From the NCBI RefSeq assembly GCF_002142215.1, contig NZ_NAST01000001.1, positions 153,704 through 217,703 of the forward strand: a DNA stretch of 64,000 nucleotides, in the 5' to 3' direction. The translations under genes were made by a program, and so were the position numbers. Each line of letters starts with the position of its first letter. Position 1 is the first letter of the stretch. The DNA comes from Gilliamella sp. N-G2. Its GTDB lineage: Bacteria > Pseudomonadota > Gammaproteobacteria > Enterobacterales > Orbaceae. The notes beneath the pieces are model-generated. The model did no database searches. It worked only from the letters and a program-made list of their open reading frames with translations, and was not told the origin of the DNA. Below are positions 39,014-47,390 of the stretch, in pieces.

Positions 39014-39795
39014 TTATATTTTTTGTTTAACATTGACCACATTGATTCTAGGCGTCTTTTTACTCATACCTTTTAATGTATTATCTAATTCTTGATTAAT
39101 TGTCTCTTGCTTCCATTGACGAGCTTTAGAGCATAAAAGTTCTTTTAATAAAAAAAGAATATTTTGAAAATTTTCAATAGTAAAACTATCATCTTGTATT
39201 TGTTGGGTGAATATATCCAATTCTTCTTTAGTTATAACGACATCATTTATAGAAAATTCAAATTGAACAGGTAAGAGAACACGAGGTAAAACCTTCTCAA
39301 AATTATTTGGAAAACTATCATTTTCTATTCTATTGTTTGAGGCATTAGAAAAATATTAGTTTTTACTGTTTGTCCATTTTTTAACTTATCAATATCACCA
39401 TAAGATATTCTTAAATAACTACTGATAAATTCCAATAATAAGTCAATTCTTTGAAAATTTTCATTTTCCATTTTAATGAATCTAATATTGTAGATATCAA
39501 TTTCACTATAGTTAGTAAAGTTATTGCTATTTCTTTATTGAGTTTATCTTTTATCCATTCAGCTATTTAATTCGTTGAATCAAAATCATATTCTTCAGTA
39601 ACAAAAGAACAACCCAATTACTTCTTGCTTACCTAAATCAATTTGATGCGATACAGGATAAAAAAGCCCAATTTCACCGATTAAAGCATAATGAAGCTAG
39701 TCATCTAGATCAATATGTTCTTTATCTGGAATATAGGAATTAATTTTCTTAACTGCTTTATCTAATGAATAATGTTGTCTTTCTGGTAATGCCAT
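39014..39795 (-). pseudogene. Multiply broken gene of unknown family
   Basis: It begins with a ribosome site (GGGGAACA) and ATG, ALPERQHYSLDKAVKKINSY, then a stop, then LHYALIGEIGLFYPVSHQIDLGKQ-like sequence, further stops and shifts (FQRIDLLLEFISSYLRI, then YGDIDKLKNGQTV), and ends in an open tail LPVQFEFSINDVVITKEELD, then KKTPRINVVNVKQKI. At least four lesions. Reconstructed length about 255 aa. The first 30 residues look DNA-binding. Not recognised. Confidence 0.45.
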
Positions 39796-39814
39796 TGTTC
39801 CCCTAAACAATCAC

Positions 39815-39885
39815 TTATGAAATGATTACGCCAGTCCGTTAGCGTTACGGATATTCGGGGATCAGCCTAAGCGTAATCTTTTCAT
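39815..39885 (+). ncRNA. C4-type antisense RNA candidate (P1/P4 immunity RNA)
   Basis: The outer stem GATTACGC / GCGTAATC (39824-39831 with 39871-39878) encloses a second stem TCCGT / ACGGA (39835-39839 with 39847-39851) and an unpaired ATTCGGGGATCAG. This arrangement, followed on the same strand by an Ash/Icd-like reading frame, matches the C4 RNA of phages P1/P7 and the CI RNA of P4, which block phage replication or antirepressor genes by pairing. The strand is taken from the Ash-like frame. Rfam comparison was not possible here. Confidence 0.5.
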
Positions 39886-40010
39886 TATACCATTACCGTA
39901 TAAAAAGCTATTATTCGAATAACCACATTTTTGGATTTAGCCTGCCAAAGGAAAGGATCTCATTGGGAAATCAGCACGGATTTGAAATCCGACCTAATGA
40001 CATGTTTTAA
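39870..40010 (+). pseudogene. Ash/Icd-like reading-frame remnant
   Basis: A frame without a clear start runs out of the C4-like hairpin and codes SYYSNNHIFGFSLPKERI then SLGNQHGFEIRPNDMF before the stop. The ending HGFEIRP is typical of Ash-family peptides, which lie directly after C4-type RNAs in P4-like elements. Probably 3' remains, or a leader ORF without its own start. The following 40011-40450 is very AT-rich with TATATA runs and nothing I can name. Confidence 0.4.
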
Positions 40011-40450
40011 TGTTATATATGTTATTACTTTCTTTTAATAACACTTAAAAAATATATATAAATCAATTATATTATGTTATTAGTGTTGTTAGTGCTATTA
40101 AAATATATATAAAGTGTTTATTAAATAATAGGTAATAAAAAACCAGTCTAATTGACTGGATTAAATATGTGATTATGGCAAAACTTATCATTAACGGTTT
40201 TCAAAGCATTACTCTCTAATAAAGACTCATTCCCTTGGCTTGGCTGACTTGATTTGAGTATCATTTAGAGGTTTTATAATCTTGGCCATGTTATACGAAT
40301 TTAAGTTATATTTGAGCGTATAACATAATATATAACATAAAAGTTTGAATTTCGCTAAATCTACTTGAACTTAGTTAAACAGTAAATTAGCTAAAAAGCT
40401 TGTTAGATAAAGGTTTTTTGAACGTTATTGAATTTTGATGAATTAAGGGA

Positions 40451-40496
40451 TGGTGGGTTGTGAGGGGATCGAACCCGCGACCAATTGATTAAGAGT
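40451..40496 (-). other. 3' half of tRNA-Lys(CUU): probable prophage attachment site (attL)
   Basis: On the minus strand the sequence reads from the anticodon loop (ACTCTTAATC) through the T-arm (GGTTCGATCC) to ACAACCC ACCA, the last 46 nt of a Lys tRNA. Upstream bases do not match a tRNA, so the 5' half is missing. A 3'-end-only copy in this orientation is what integrase leaves at the left end of an element whose intact tRNA lies at the right end. One T-stem position is mispaired. I saw no other copy in the window. Confidence 0.6.
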
Positions 40497-40733
40497 GACA
40501 CGCTCAGCTTAATAACTAAAAAATAAATCATTAAAAATCAATACTAAAAGAGGTTAGCCACCCTTATTGCTGTATATTTGTTCACTATTTTTTACAGATT
40601 TTTACAGATTTTACGGCACAAATATGTCACACACCCTACTTTATGCCTCGATCAATCTTTCAAAATTTCACATCAATAATTAACATCCAAATATTTTAGT
40701 TTATGATACATAAAAACTAACTATTTTAATCTC

Positions 40734-40922
40734 ATGATAACAATCAAATACACTATACCGATTTATGTACGAATGACGCCCGATGATTACGATTTAGAAC
40801 TATCGGGCGAATGCTACATAATCAACAGTCACGACGATCATAACTACGTGTTCTATCAAAATGATAAAACTATGTATGATATCGCTGATTTTGTGATGTT
40901 GTCTGATGCTGTGGATAATTGA
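40734..40922 (+). CDS. Hypothetical small protein at the prophage left end
   Basis: 62 aa: ITIKYTIPIYVRMTPDDYDL, then ECYIINSHDDHNYVFYQNDK. Acidic, beta-rich, protein-like, and not an obvious shadow over its first 45 codons. The last 53 bp overlap the convergent fibre-assembly gene. The ribosome site is poor. Position between att site and tail-fibre genes is typical of lysogenic-conversion genes. Confidence 0.4.
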   Translation: MITIKYTIPIYVRMTPDDYDLELSGECYIINSHDDHNYVFYQNDKTMYDIADFVMLSDAVDN

Positions 40923-41502
40923 TATTTGGTGCTTGATTAACATCAATACGATTTAGTAATGCACGATATTTTTTTAGCGCTGTAAATAGCTCTTTTTCTT
41001 CATCTGTCGCTATATCTGTATCAATTGCATCTTGTAGATATTCAATTTGTGAACTAGCTTCGCTTAATAACTGTTTTTTCTGTGATGTTGCTACATCGAT
41101 ATCATGTTGATGCTGTTTTTCAGTATCTAATACCCATTTCTCACCATCCCAGCTATCAAATTGACTGGTTGGTTTTGATGTTGTATAGCCATCAGGGATT
41201 TCACCCACTTCTTGCATGGTCGTTTCTGCACCCGTTTCGGTTGAGTAAATCATTGTACCACGCAAATCTTTAGGGTAAGTCCATTGTTGGCCATTGTGAA
41301 TAATGGCTTGATTATCTTTAACGCTTTTTGGTGCGTCTAAATAAGCATTAGCTGGCAAACCAACACCTACTGGTAAATATTGATAGGTTGCTTGTAAAAA
41401 TTCACCTTTAGCATCAACATTATAAACAACTGCCCAACCTGCCGAAATTGTTAAACCATTATTATCTAATACTGCCGTTTCTGGTTGTAATTGATATTTC
41501 AT
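40870..41502 (-). CDS. Tail fibre assembly protein (Tfa family)
   Basis: Chaperone for trimerisation of the fibre encoded just upstream. 210 aa with GWAVVYNVDAKGEFLQATYQ, then the family block SWDGEKWVLD and a helical C-terminal region ending YRALLNRIDVNQAPNINYP. The last 13 residues (HQTTSQ...) look like readthrough of a lost stop and overlap the convergent small ORF. Confidence 0.82.
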   Translation of the reverse strand: MKYQLQPETAVLDNNGLTISAGWAVVYNVDAKGEFLQATYQYLPVGVGLPANAYLDAPKSVKDNQAIIHNGQQWTYPKDLRGTMIYSTETGAETTMQEVGEIPDGYTTSKPTSQFDSWDGEKWVLDTEKQHQHDIDVATSQKKQLLSEASSQIEYLQDAIDTDIATDEEKELFTALKKYRALLNRIDVNQAPNINYPQHQTTSQNQRYHT

Positions 41503-41513
41503 TATTTTCTCCT

Positions 41514-42959
41514 TTATTCTGCTTTAACGATATACATAAATGCGAGGTTACGAGGTCGGTTTTCATTAGCTGTTGCTACAACTCGTGATGCGTCGAATGT
41601 GACACCACCAACACTGCCAACGTCTATATGCGCAGGCGAATGATCAGCGTGTTTTTCAAAATATCTAAATGCGCCAGTGGCTATTGGAGATGCCCCGAAT
41701 GACTCGGAAATCGGCGATATTTCACCATAGATATTGCGAATAGCATCATCTTGATAACTGAGAATCGACCTATTGGGATCAAGACCTCGACCATTATCTT
41801 TACCTCGAATAAAAACGCCTCGCAAATCTGGTAATGATCCTGACGGATATGCGGCGGCTAGTTTCGGAAATTGATTTTTATCGAACCACGATCCATTACA
41901 CTCAAGCCATCCTGACGGTGGTTTATTAGTCGGCCATGGCAGGGGAACACCGACAGGGATATAATTATTAACGTTTGCTGTTGTGATTGACTCATAAAAT
42001 TGTTGTTTACCTTCTGGTGTTGCACAGCGATAGTAAATTCGTGGGATTTTACTATAAACAACCGCCAATTTTTCAACGTACCAATTTTTTGACCACGCAG
42101 GGTAGGCAGTTAGGCTTGAAGAGTCACTCCGATTTTTATATTCTGTTAGCTCTGGAAATGATGTTGTTCTAGTTGCATAACATCCGCCCAACAATGTCTC
42201 ATCTGGATTATCTAGTTGTGCACCAGTTAATGAGCCTATTCCATAGTCACCAGTTTTCAATACTGATTTATTGTTAATTTTAACATCGTCAATACTTGGA
42301 AAATTCCACGAATTTGTTGTCGAGTTATATACTAATTTACTCAGCCATTGTTTTTTTTCTGCATCATAGAACATGCAAGAGTAATTATCGCCGAGCGTTC
42401 TCAATACTATTAGATTTTCACTATCAGTATATCTGTGTTTTATTCCGAGTTCTGACAGAATTAGTTGCCCAGTCATTGTGTCGCCTGATTTTTTTACCGC
42501 TTCGTTTGCCAAATCATATGCTTTTTTGACGGCTAATGACGTTGATGCCTCTGTTTCTGATGAGCTATTTGTAGCCGAGCTTAATTTAACTACCCCTTTT
42601 TTCTCCGTACTGGCGTCAGGTATTTCAGCCTGTGTTTTTTTCCATTTAGTTGTATTTGTCGATGGCTTAGCATTGTCATTTTCAACTATAGCAGTATATA
42701 AAACGCCGTTATATTTGATAATGGCATTAACTGGGTATTTGACATATTCACACCACTCAGGTATACCCTGTTGCAACAAATAAAGCATATTTTTATCAAC
42801 ACGATTAAATGCACCATTCATCCACTCCATTGGAGGTTTGGATGCTGTTTGATCTATTGTGACACCCCAACCTCTACTAACATCTGGAAATTTAACGCAT
42901 TCGCCATTTTTTGCTGAATCAGCAAATATTAAATAATCTGGTTTTTCTTGAATTTTCAT
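41514..42959 (-). CDS. Tail fibre protein with collar-type C-terminal domain
   Basis: 481-aa receptor-binding fibre. The N-terminal DYLIFADSAKNGECVKFPDV region attaches to the baseplate. A central fibre repeat STSLAVKKAYDLANEAVKKS with GDTMTG follows, then a C-terminal collar domain (PVGVPLPWPTNKPPSGWLEC, then SGSLPDLRGVFIRG, ending NLAFMYIVKAE). Immediately followed by tfa. Overlaps the upstream baseplate gene by 1 bp. Confidence 0.88.
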   Translation of the reverse strand: MKIQEKPDYLIFADSAKNGECVKFPDVSRGWGVTIDQTASKPPMEWMNGAFNRVDKNMLYLLQQGIPEWCEYVKYPVNAIIKYNGVLYTAIVENDNAKPSTNTTKWKKTQAEIPDASTEKKGVVKLSSATNSSSETEASTSLAVKKAYDLANEAVKKSGDTMTGQLILSELGIKHRYTDSENLIVLRTLGDNYSCMFYDAEKKQWLSKLVYNSTTNSWNFPSIDDVKINNKSVLKTGDYGIGSLTGAQLDNPDETLLGGCYATRTTSFPELTEYKNRSDSSSLTAYPAWSKNWYVEKLAVVYSKIPRIYYRCATPEGKQQFYESITTANVNNYIPVGVPLPWPTNKPPSGWLECNGSWFDKNQFPKLAAAYPSGSLPDLRGVFIRGKDNGRGLDPNRSILSYQDDAIRNIYGEISPISESFGASPIATGAFRYFEKHADHSPAHIDVGSVGGVTFDASRVVATANENRPRNLAFMYIVKAE

Positions 42960-43612
42960 TAATTAATTCCTATTTCCTGTAGTCGAACAAATCTACCGAT
43001 ATTGAATCCATAACTACCGTTATCGTGAGCAAATCCAAACGGTTTATCATTTACTAATACTGTGTATTCATACATAACACCAATCGGTCTAACCAAAATA
43101 TCCATTTTGGTTATTGCATATAGCGTTAATGAATTTAGTTTGTCGCTGTTAACGATAATATTCATTGTCATGTTTTGAGTATCGATAACATTACTATGAT
43201 TACCAACAACAAATTGAATTGATTTAACAATGTTTTCTATCGTTCCCGTTTGATAATTTTTGGTTATTTTTGCTCTAATAAAAAAACGGTAGTCGTTATC
43301 ATTTAAAACAACTGATGCTGATAATGCATCGCCATACCTATAAAATTCACCAATACCAAAGGATAAAGCACTGTCATCTTCGAGCCAGCCAAAATACTCT
43401 TTTGCAATTGCTGTAGGTAAAACCCGTGATACACCTACATGACGCCCGACTAAATCAAGCGCATAACCTGTGGCTGTATCAATATTTAAAATGTCGGCAA
43501 TTTGGATGGTGTTTTGAAATGTTAAATCAGTCTCTTTGTAGATAGCCCTGATAGTTCCGAGCGATTTAGGTTTAGTGCGATACTGCCAAATAATAAAATT
43601 TTCTCTATTCAA
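42959..43612 (-). CDS. Baseplate/tail protein, DUF2612 (gpI-like)
   Basis: 217 aa. SLGTIRAIYKETDLTFQNTI, then GYALDLVGRHVGVSR and an aromatic-rich YFGWLEDDSALSFGIGEFY block mark the DUF2612 family, which links the baseplate wedge to the fibre as gpI does in P2. Overlaps baseplate J by 8 bp. Confidence 0.8.
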   Translation of the reverse strand: MNRENFIIWQYRTKPKSLGTIRAIYKETDLTFQNTIQIADILNIDTATGYALDLVGRHVGVSRVLPTAIAKEYFGWLEDDSALSFGIGEFYRYGDALSASVVLNDNDYRFFIRAKITKNYQTGTIENIVKSIQFVVGNHSNVIDTQNMTMNIIVNSDKLNSLTLYAITKMDILVRPIGVMYEYTVLVNDKPFGFAHDNGSYGFNIGRFVRLQEIGIN

Positions 43613-44723
43613 TCAACACCTCCACATTGTTTACCTGTGCGTATTCACGATATCCAATTTCAGCAATATTTGAGCCATTTACAGTGAGTGATTTAATGTA
43701 GAAGCCATCTACTAAATTGATGTTAGATATGATGCGTGATGCATAAACATTTTCGCCGATATCGAAATCCAATTTTTTTAAATTTTCCTTGATTTGCTCT
43801 GTGTTGATGTCATCAAAAGATTTATAACGCCCTATTATCATTGAAACATTTACGTTAATTTTTGTAGGCCTGTCAAAATAGACTTTTCGTAATAATCCGT
43901 CCTGTGCGTGTGTTGTTTCCATTTGGCCAAATAAACCGCATCCCCCTATTTTCTTTTTAGTGATAACTTCCGCTATTTTTTCATCATCACCACCTAGAAT
44001 TACAGCATTTAATGAGTGGGCAGGTACACCTTTTTCATCAGTGTTATTAGTGAAATTTTCATAGACAGTACATTTCCTAACGCCAGTTATATTTAGTAAT
44101 GCTGATTGCATACCTTGCCGATCATCATAGTTATTAATCGAATGAGACAGCATAAAACGTTTTAATAGCTGTTCGTCGGTTTCCTCATCAGCCCCACCAT
44201 AGCTGTGAGTATTTGCAATCACTCTATCGATACCAATAATAACAGTACTGGGCGTAAATTCTTCTAGCGCATTAACTGTGTAGTCACCAAGTTCTAATGA
44301 TCTAAATTTAGTTCGAGCACTACCTAGATCGTTTAACGTTATCGGCTCGGTCGTTACCCATTTATTTTTGTTTTTATCAATATAAATAGAGTTGATTGGT
44401 ACGGTTGTTTTTGGTGAACCAGTAAAAATAACATCATCGATATATGAATATGATGCAGTTATTCGTGTTATTCCTGCATACATAGCTCGCTGTTCTAACC
44501 ACTGTCCAGCGGCTTGATATGGATCTAACATTTGCACGATAAATGATACAGCCTGATGTACATTAGCTAATTCCTGCGAAAACAGACCTAATAACTGTCC
44601 ATCTGGCGTATCACTGTCAAGGTTAATATCCTCACCGTAAATAGATTTAAATGCATTCACTAGTCGATCTTGAATAGTATACAGATCATCTATCTCGATC
44701 CCCTTTTCACTTATCTTTAACAT
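43605..44723 (-). CDS. Baseplate J-like wedge protein
   Basis: 372 aa, gp47/gpJ family. The N terminus EKGIEIDDLYTIQDRLVNAF, then LDSDTPDGQLLGLFSQELA, AAGQWLEQRAMYAGITR and AHSYGGADEETDEQLLKRF-like sequence are characteristic. Forms the baseplate wedge with the gp25-like protein encoded directly upstream (17-bp overlap). Confidence 0.9.
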   Translation of the reverse strand: MLKISEKGIEIDDLYTIQDRLVNAFKSIYGEDINLDSDTPDGQLLGLFSQELANVHQAVSFIVQMLDPYQAAGQWLEQRAMYAGITRITASYSYIDDVIFTGSPKTTVPINSIYIDKNKNKWVTTEPITLNDLGSARTKFRSLELGDYTVNALEEFTPSTVIIGIDRVIANTHSYGGADEETDEQLLKRFMLSHSINNYDDRQGMQSALLNITGVRKCTVYENFTNNTDEKGVPAHSLNAVILGGDDEKIAEVITKKKIGGCGLFGQMETTHAQDGLLRKVYFDRPTKINVNVSMIIGRYKSFDDINTEQIKENLKKLDFDIGENVYASRIISNINLVDGFYIKSLTVNGSNIAEIGYREYAQVNNVEVLIE

Positions 44724-45069
44724 TGATTGACGCCTCGTTAGAATTATTAAATTTGTCTGTATAGGTGATTTGAATTAGAAATTGGCGATTTTCTGAATCG
44801 AGTAAAATATCAAATTCATCAATATTTAAAACGCCCTCAACCTTAAAAATCTCCGTTCTAACATCAATTTCTAATTGTTTCGTATTTGGGTTTTTAGTGA
44901 GATAATCAAACCACGCTATACCATCGTCACGATTCAAAAACCAGTCTCGTTTTAGTGCTAATAATTTGGTTTTCACGCACTGTGCTATAGCGTCAGATCC
45001 GTTTAGGTAATTTGCAAAACCTCGCCCGAACGTCCAATCATGACTACTATCTAATTCTCTAACAATCAT
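44707..45069 (-). CDS. Baseplate wedge protein, gpW/gp25-like
   Basis: 120 aa. HDWTFGRGFANYLNGSDAIAQ and LFALKRDWFLNRDDGIAWFD-like sequence, then an alpha/beta gp25-type C-terminal half with LNIDEFDILLD. Starts the sheath by templating its first ring. Overlaps both neighbours by 4 and 17 bp. Confidence 0.8.
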   Translation of the reverse strand: MIVRELDSSHDWTFGRGFANYLNGSDAIAQCVKTKLLALKRDWFLNRDDGIAWFDYLTKNPNTKQLEIDVRTEIFKVEGVLNIDEFDILLDSENRQFLIQITYTDKFNNSNEASINVKDK

Positions 45070-45698
45070 TCTGGTGCTCCTGTTGTGCTGCTTCCACTTT
45101 GTACATCTGTATGAACATGCGTATTCAAATCAACACCTCTGTTAGTTTTAACATCCTCAGCCATAATTGTTCCTGTGCTATTTGTATTCCCTCCTGACTG
45201 ATTAAAATTTCCTTCCTGTTCAATGTTGCCTTTTATATAGATTGTTCCCTCCGTTAATCTGATATACGTAGATCCGTCATCAGTTTGCATTGATGCACCG
45301 TCATTATAAAAATCAGGTATTTTATTCGGCACGCTATTACAGCCGACGATAAAAAAACCGTCACTAAGATCATTAATTCTGTTATCAAGAGGTTTTGATT
45401 GGCTACCGCTGGCATACCAGCCATCGATACATCGACTTGAAAAAACAACTAATCCCTCGTCGCCTGCTTTGATTGGAACTGTAATACAAAATCCTCCAGC
45501 ATGGGGGAATTGTGCAGGTACATCAACTAATGGGGGGATCGTGATTTCCTGACCGTTGGCGTTGACTCGGTTGATCATCACTTGGCAACTGACCGTGTGC
45601 CCATTAAAACTAAGCACTTTTGCAGGTAGTGCGGTATAAACATTTGATTGCGCCCGTTTAATTTGGCTTTCGATAGCGTTATATAGTGAATCTGTCAT
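45066..45698 (-). CDS. Membrane-puncturing spike, Gp138/gpV-like
   Basis: 210 aa. An OB-fold N-terminal domain (ALPAKVLSFNGHTVSCQV, then VDVPAQFPHAGGFCITVPIK, AGDEGLVVFSSRCIDGWY), then a short beta-helix (NFNQSGGNTNSTG) and the tip HVHTDVQSGSSTTGAP, where HxH binds iron in such spikes. Last tail gene before a foreign cargo island that separates it from the hub gene. Confidence 0.85.
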   Translation of the reverse strand: MTDSLYNAIESQIKRAQSNVYTALPAKVLSFNGHTVSCQVMINRVNANGQEITIPPLVDVPAQFPHAGGFCITVPIKAGDEGLVVFSSRCIDGWYASGSQSKPLDNRINDLSDGFFIVGCNSVPNKIPDFYNDGASMQTDDGSTYIRLTEGTIYIKGNIEQEGNFNQSGGNTNSTGTIMAEDVKTNRGVDLNTHVHTDVQSGSSTTGAPE

Positions 45699-45718
45699 AA
45701 ATTACCTAATTAAAAATG

Positions 45719-45746
45719 TTGACTCGTGTGTATATGTGTGTATAAT
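45719..45746 (+). promoter_or_regulatory. hicAB promoter with repeated operator half-sites
   Basis: TTGACT (45719-45724), 16-bp spacer, consensus TATAAT (45741-45746). The spacer and -10 contain tandem TGTGTATA copies that could be HicB operator half-sites. AGGAGG follows 8 nt before the hicA start. Confidence 0.8.
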
Positions 45747-45770
45747 TGTATTCAGGTTAGGAGGTAATAC

Positions 45771-45953
45771 ATGAAATCAACTGACCTGATAAAGAAACTT
45801 ACTAATGCAGGGTGTGTTCTGAAACGAGTTAAAGGTAGTCATCATATGTTTTACTCACCAATAACTAACAAAACGTTTCCAGTTCCTCACCCGAAATCGG
45901 AACTACCGATCGGCACAGTAAGATCAATAAAAAAATCGGCGGGGCTTCTATAG
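45771..45953 (+). CDS. hicA: HicA-family mRNA interferase toxin
   Basis: 60 aa, double-stranded-RNA-binding-like fold. STDLIKKLTNAGCVLKRVKG and GSHHMF with catalytic His24/25, then TFPVPHPKSELPIGTVRSI, all diagnostic. Cleaves mRNA when its antitoxin is lost. Toxin-first order and 22-bp gap to hicB are canonical. It lies in a cargo island inside the tail gene cluster and may stabilise the prophage or act in defence. Confidence 0.93.
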   Translation: MKSTDLIKKLTNAGCVLKRVKGSHHMFYSPITNKTFPVPHPKSELPIGTVRSIKKSAGLL

Positions 45954-45975
45954 CCCGCCACCTTTTGGAGGTATT

Positions 45976-46413
45976 ATGTTTTTCACTCTCGGTATTGAAA
46001 CGCCTACTGACGGCAATACCGCTTATGGTATTGTTGTGCCAGCTCTATGTAATGATAAATATGATTGCTACTCAGCCGCTGATAAAGAAAGTGATATACC
46101 AGCGATGGCAACAGAAGCTATTCTGTTAACTATTCAAGATATGATTGAATCAGGTGATTATGATATTAAAGACATTCATAATGATCACGTTTCATATAAA
46201 AGTAATGATGAATATGCACACTGTGACACATGGGTTATTATTGATGTCGATTTATCAACTTTTACAGGAAAACAAAAACGAATAAATATCACACTTCCTG
46301 ATATCCTGATCGATCGGATTGATAATGCAGTTAAAGCGCCAAATTCGTTTTATAAGGATCGCAGTAACTTTTTAGCTGAGGCGGCTATTAACGAATTGTC
46401 ATTACATAAATAG
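45976..46413 (+). CDS. hicB: HicB-family antitoxin
   Basis: 145 aa. An N-terminal degraded-RNase-H domain (YGIVVPALCNDKYDCYSAAD, then EAILLTIQDMIESG) binds the toxin. A C-terminal ribbon-helix-helix (KRINITLPDILIDRIDNAV, then DRSNFLAEAAINEL) binds the operator for autoregulation. Ribosome site GGAGG before the ATG. Confidence 0.92.
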   Translation: MFFTLGIETPTDGNTAYGIVVPALCNDKYDCYSAADKESDIPAMATEAILLTIQDMIESGDYDIKDIHNDHVSYKSNDEYAHCDTWVIIDVDLSTFTGKQKRINITLPDILIDRIDNAVKAPNSFYKDRSNFLAEAAINELSLHK

Positions 46414-46455
46414 CGTTAAATAAAAACCGCCACTAGGACTGTTTGTGTGAATTTA

Positions 46456-46484
46456 CAGTTAATCCCTGTATACACAGGGAACAC
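46456..46484 (-). CRISPR. Solitary type I-E-like CRISPR repeat (candidate RNA anti-CRISPR)
   Basis: 29 nt on the minus strand, built as GTGTT, stem CCCTGT, loop GTAT, stem ACAGGG, then ATTAACTG. The E. coli I-E repeat is GTGTT, CCCCGC, GCCA, GCGGGG, ATAAACCG: the same 5+6+4+6+8 lengths, identical 5' end, 20 of 29 bases equal, and both stem differences compensated on the partner strand. Only one copy exists; there are no spacers or cas genes in the window. TATAAT ends 4 nt upstream, so RNA would begin at about the first repeat base. Lies between hicB and the antirepressor in the cargo island. Solitary phage repeats are known to produce Racr RNAs that sequester Cas proteins; function here is inference. 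Confidence 0.65.
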
Positions 46485-46488
46485 TCTT

Positions 46489-46494
46489 ATTATA
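46489..46494 (-). promoter_or_regulatory. -10 element of the solitary repeat
   Basis: Consensus TATAAT on the minus strand directly before the repeat. The -35 (TTTCAA, 16 bp further up) is weak. Confidence 0.4.
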
Positions 46495-46580
46495 ACCTAT
46501 TGTTTTATAATTGAAATAATTAGTTGAAAATTTCTACCACCTTTTTTATGGCAAATATATTTAAAAAAGGCGGTGGTTTA

Positions 46581-47390
46581 TTACCATTTAACTTTACTCA
46601 GTTTTGAATTAGAAACGTCCAATTCACTACGAACAAAATTCAACGATAAACCCACATTAATTTGAATTTTATTCAGTGCTGTTGAAAAATTGTAATGCAG
46701 ATGTGGACAGTTTTTTTCTAAAAACATGGCTAACGTATCATTATACAAATCAAATACTCGGTAATAATATTCCTGTATTGTTGCTAGATAATTATATTGT
46801 CGTTTCAAATTATCTAAATTAACAGCTCTGAAATCTCTACTATGCACACCGCCTAGCCACTGGATAGCTTCATCAAATTTAGACGCTGGCAAATCTTGAT
46901 AGCGAGGGATTTTGAATTGCTCATAGAATTTAGTATAGATGGCTTGGTGATGTTCACCTGTTCTATATGAACGCTCATTGACCGCTTGCTTGATGGCTTG
47001 TTGTTGTTCTATTGAAATAGTATTAGGATACTGGCTTGCAACTTTTGGCATGAAATGATTATAGAGAACGTCAAAACACTCTAACTGGTATTGTTCTAAT
47101 TTTTGCTTGATTTCTAGTTTTACACGATTAGTATCGATTCCAAATAGCCAACCGTTAATCATTGAAATGGGAAGACAAGCAAGCTTTTGTATGCCTCCCT
47201 TAGTGGGTGTCGCTATCATGACGACACCTTTATTTAAAACATTGTGGCGATTGATTCTGTTAAGTTGGGCATGCCAATCTAAACCTATATTTTCACACAC
47301 AGGTTTCATGGCAATATATGGTTTGTTTTCGTGATTGAGTACGATTAAAGATTGATTGTGAAACTGAATTGTTTCTAATTGTGTGTTCAT
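46581..47390 (-). CDS. P22-type phage antirepressor
   Basis: 269 aa. P22_AR N-terminal domain: IQFHNQSLIVLNHENKPYIA, MKPVCENIGLDWHAQLNRI, then LPISMINGWLFGID and VLYNHFMPK. The C-terminal part (about 120-269) is helical and phage-specific. In P22 and P1 such proteins inactivate prophage repressors and allow lytic growth, and are under tight antisense or repressor control. It sits alone on the minus strand in the cargo island with a leader of about 200 nt. Confidence 0.85.
   Translation of the reverse strand: MNTQLETIQFHNQSLIVLNHENKPYIAMKPVCENIGLDWHAQLNRINRHNVLNKGVVMIATPTKGGIQKLACLPISMINGWLFGIDTNRVKLEIKQKLEQYQLECFDVLYNHFMPKVASQYPNTISIEQQQAIKQAVNERSYRTGEHHQAIYTKFYEQFKIPRYQDLPASKFDEAIQWLGGVHSRDFRAVNLDNLKRQYNYLATIQEYYYRVFDLYNDTLAMFLEKNCPHLHYNFSTALNKIQINVGLSLNFVRSELDVSNSKLSKVKW

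Noticed and set aside
40451..40496. A complete tRNA-Lys gene
   Set aside because: The D-arm and 5' acceptor strand are missing, and one T-stem pair is broken.
46420..46580. A CRISPR array
   Set aside because: Only one repeat exists; I looked either side of it at about 60-bp spacing for a second copy and found none. Reported as a solitary repeat instead.
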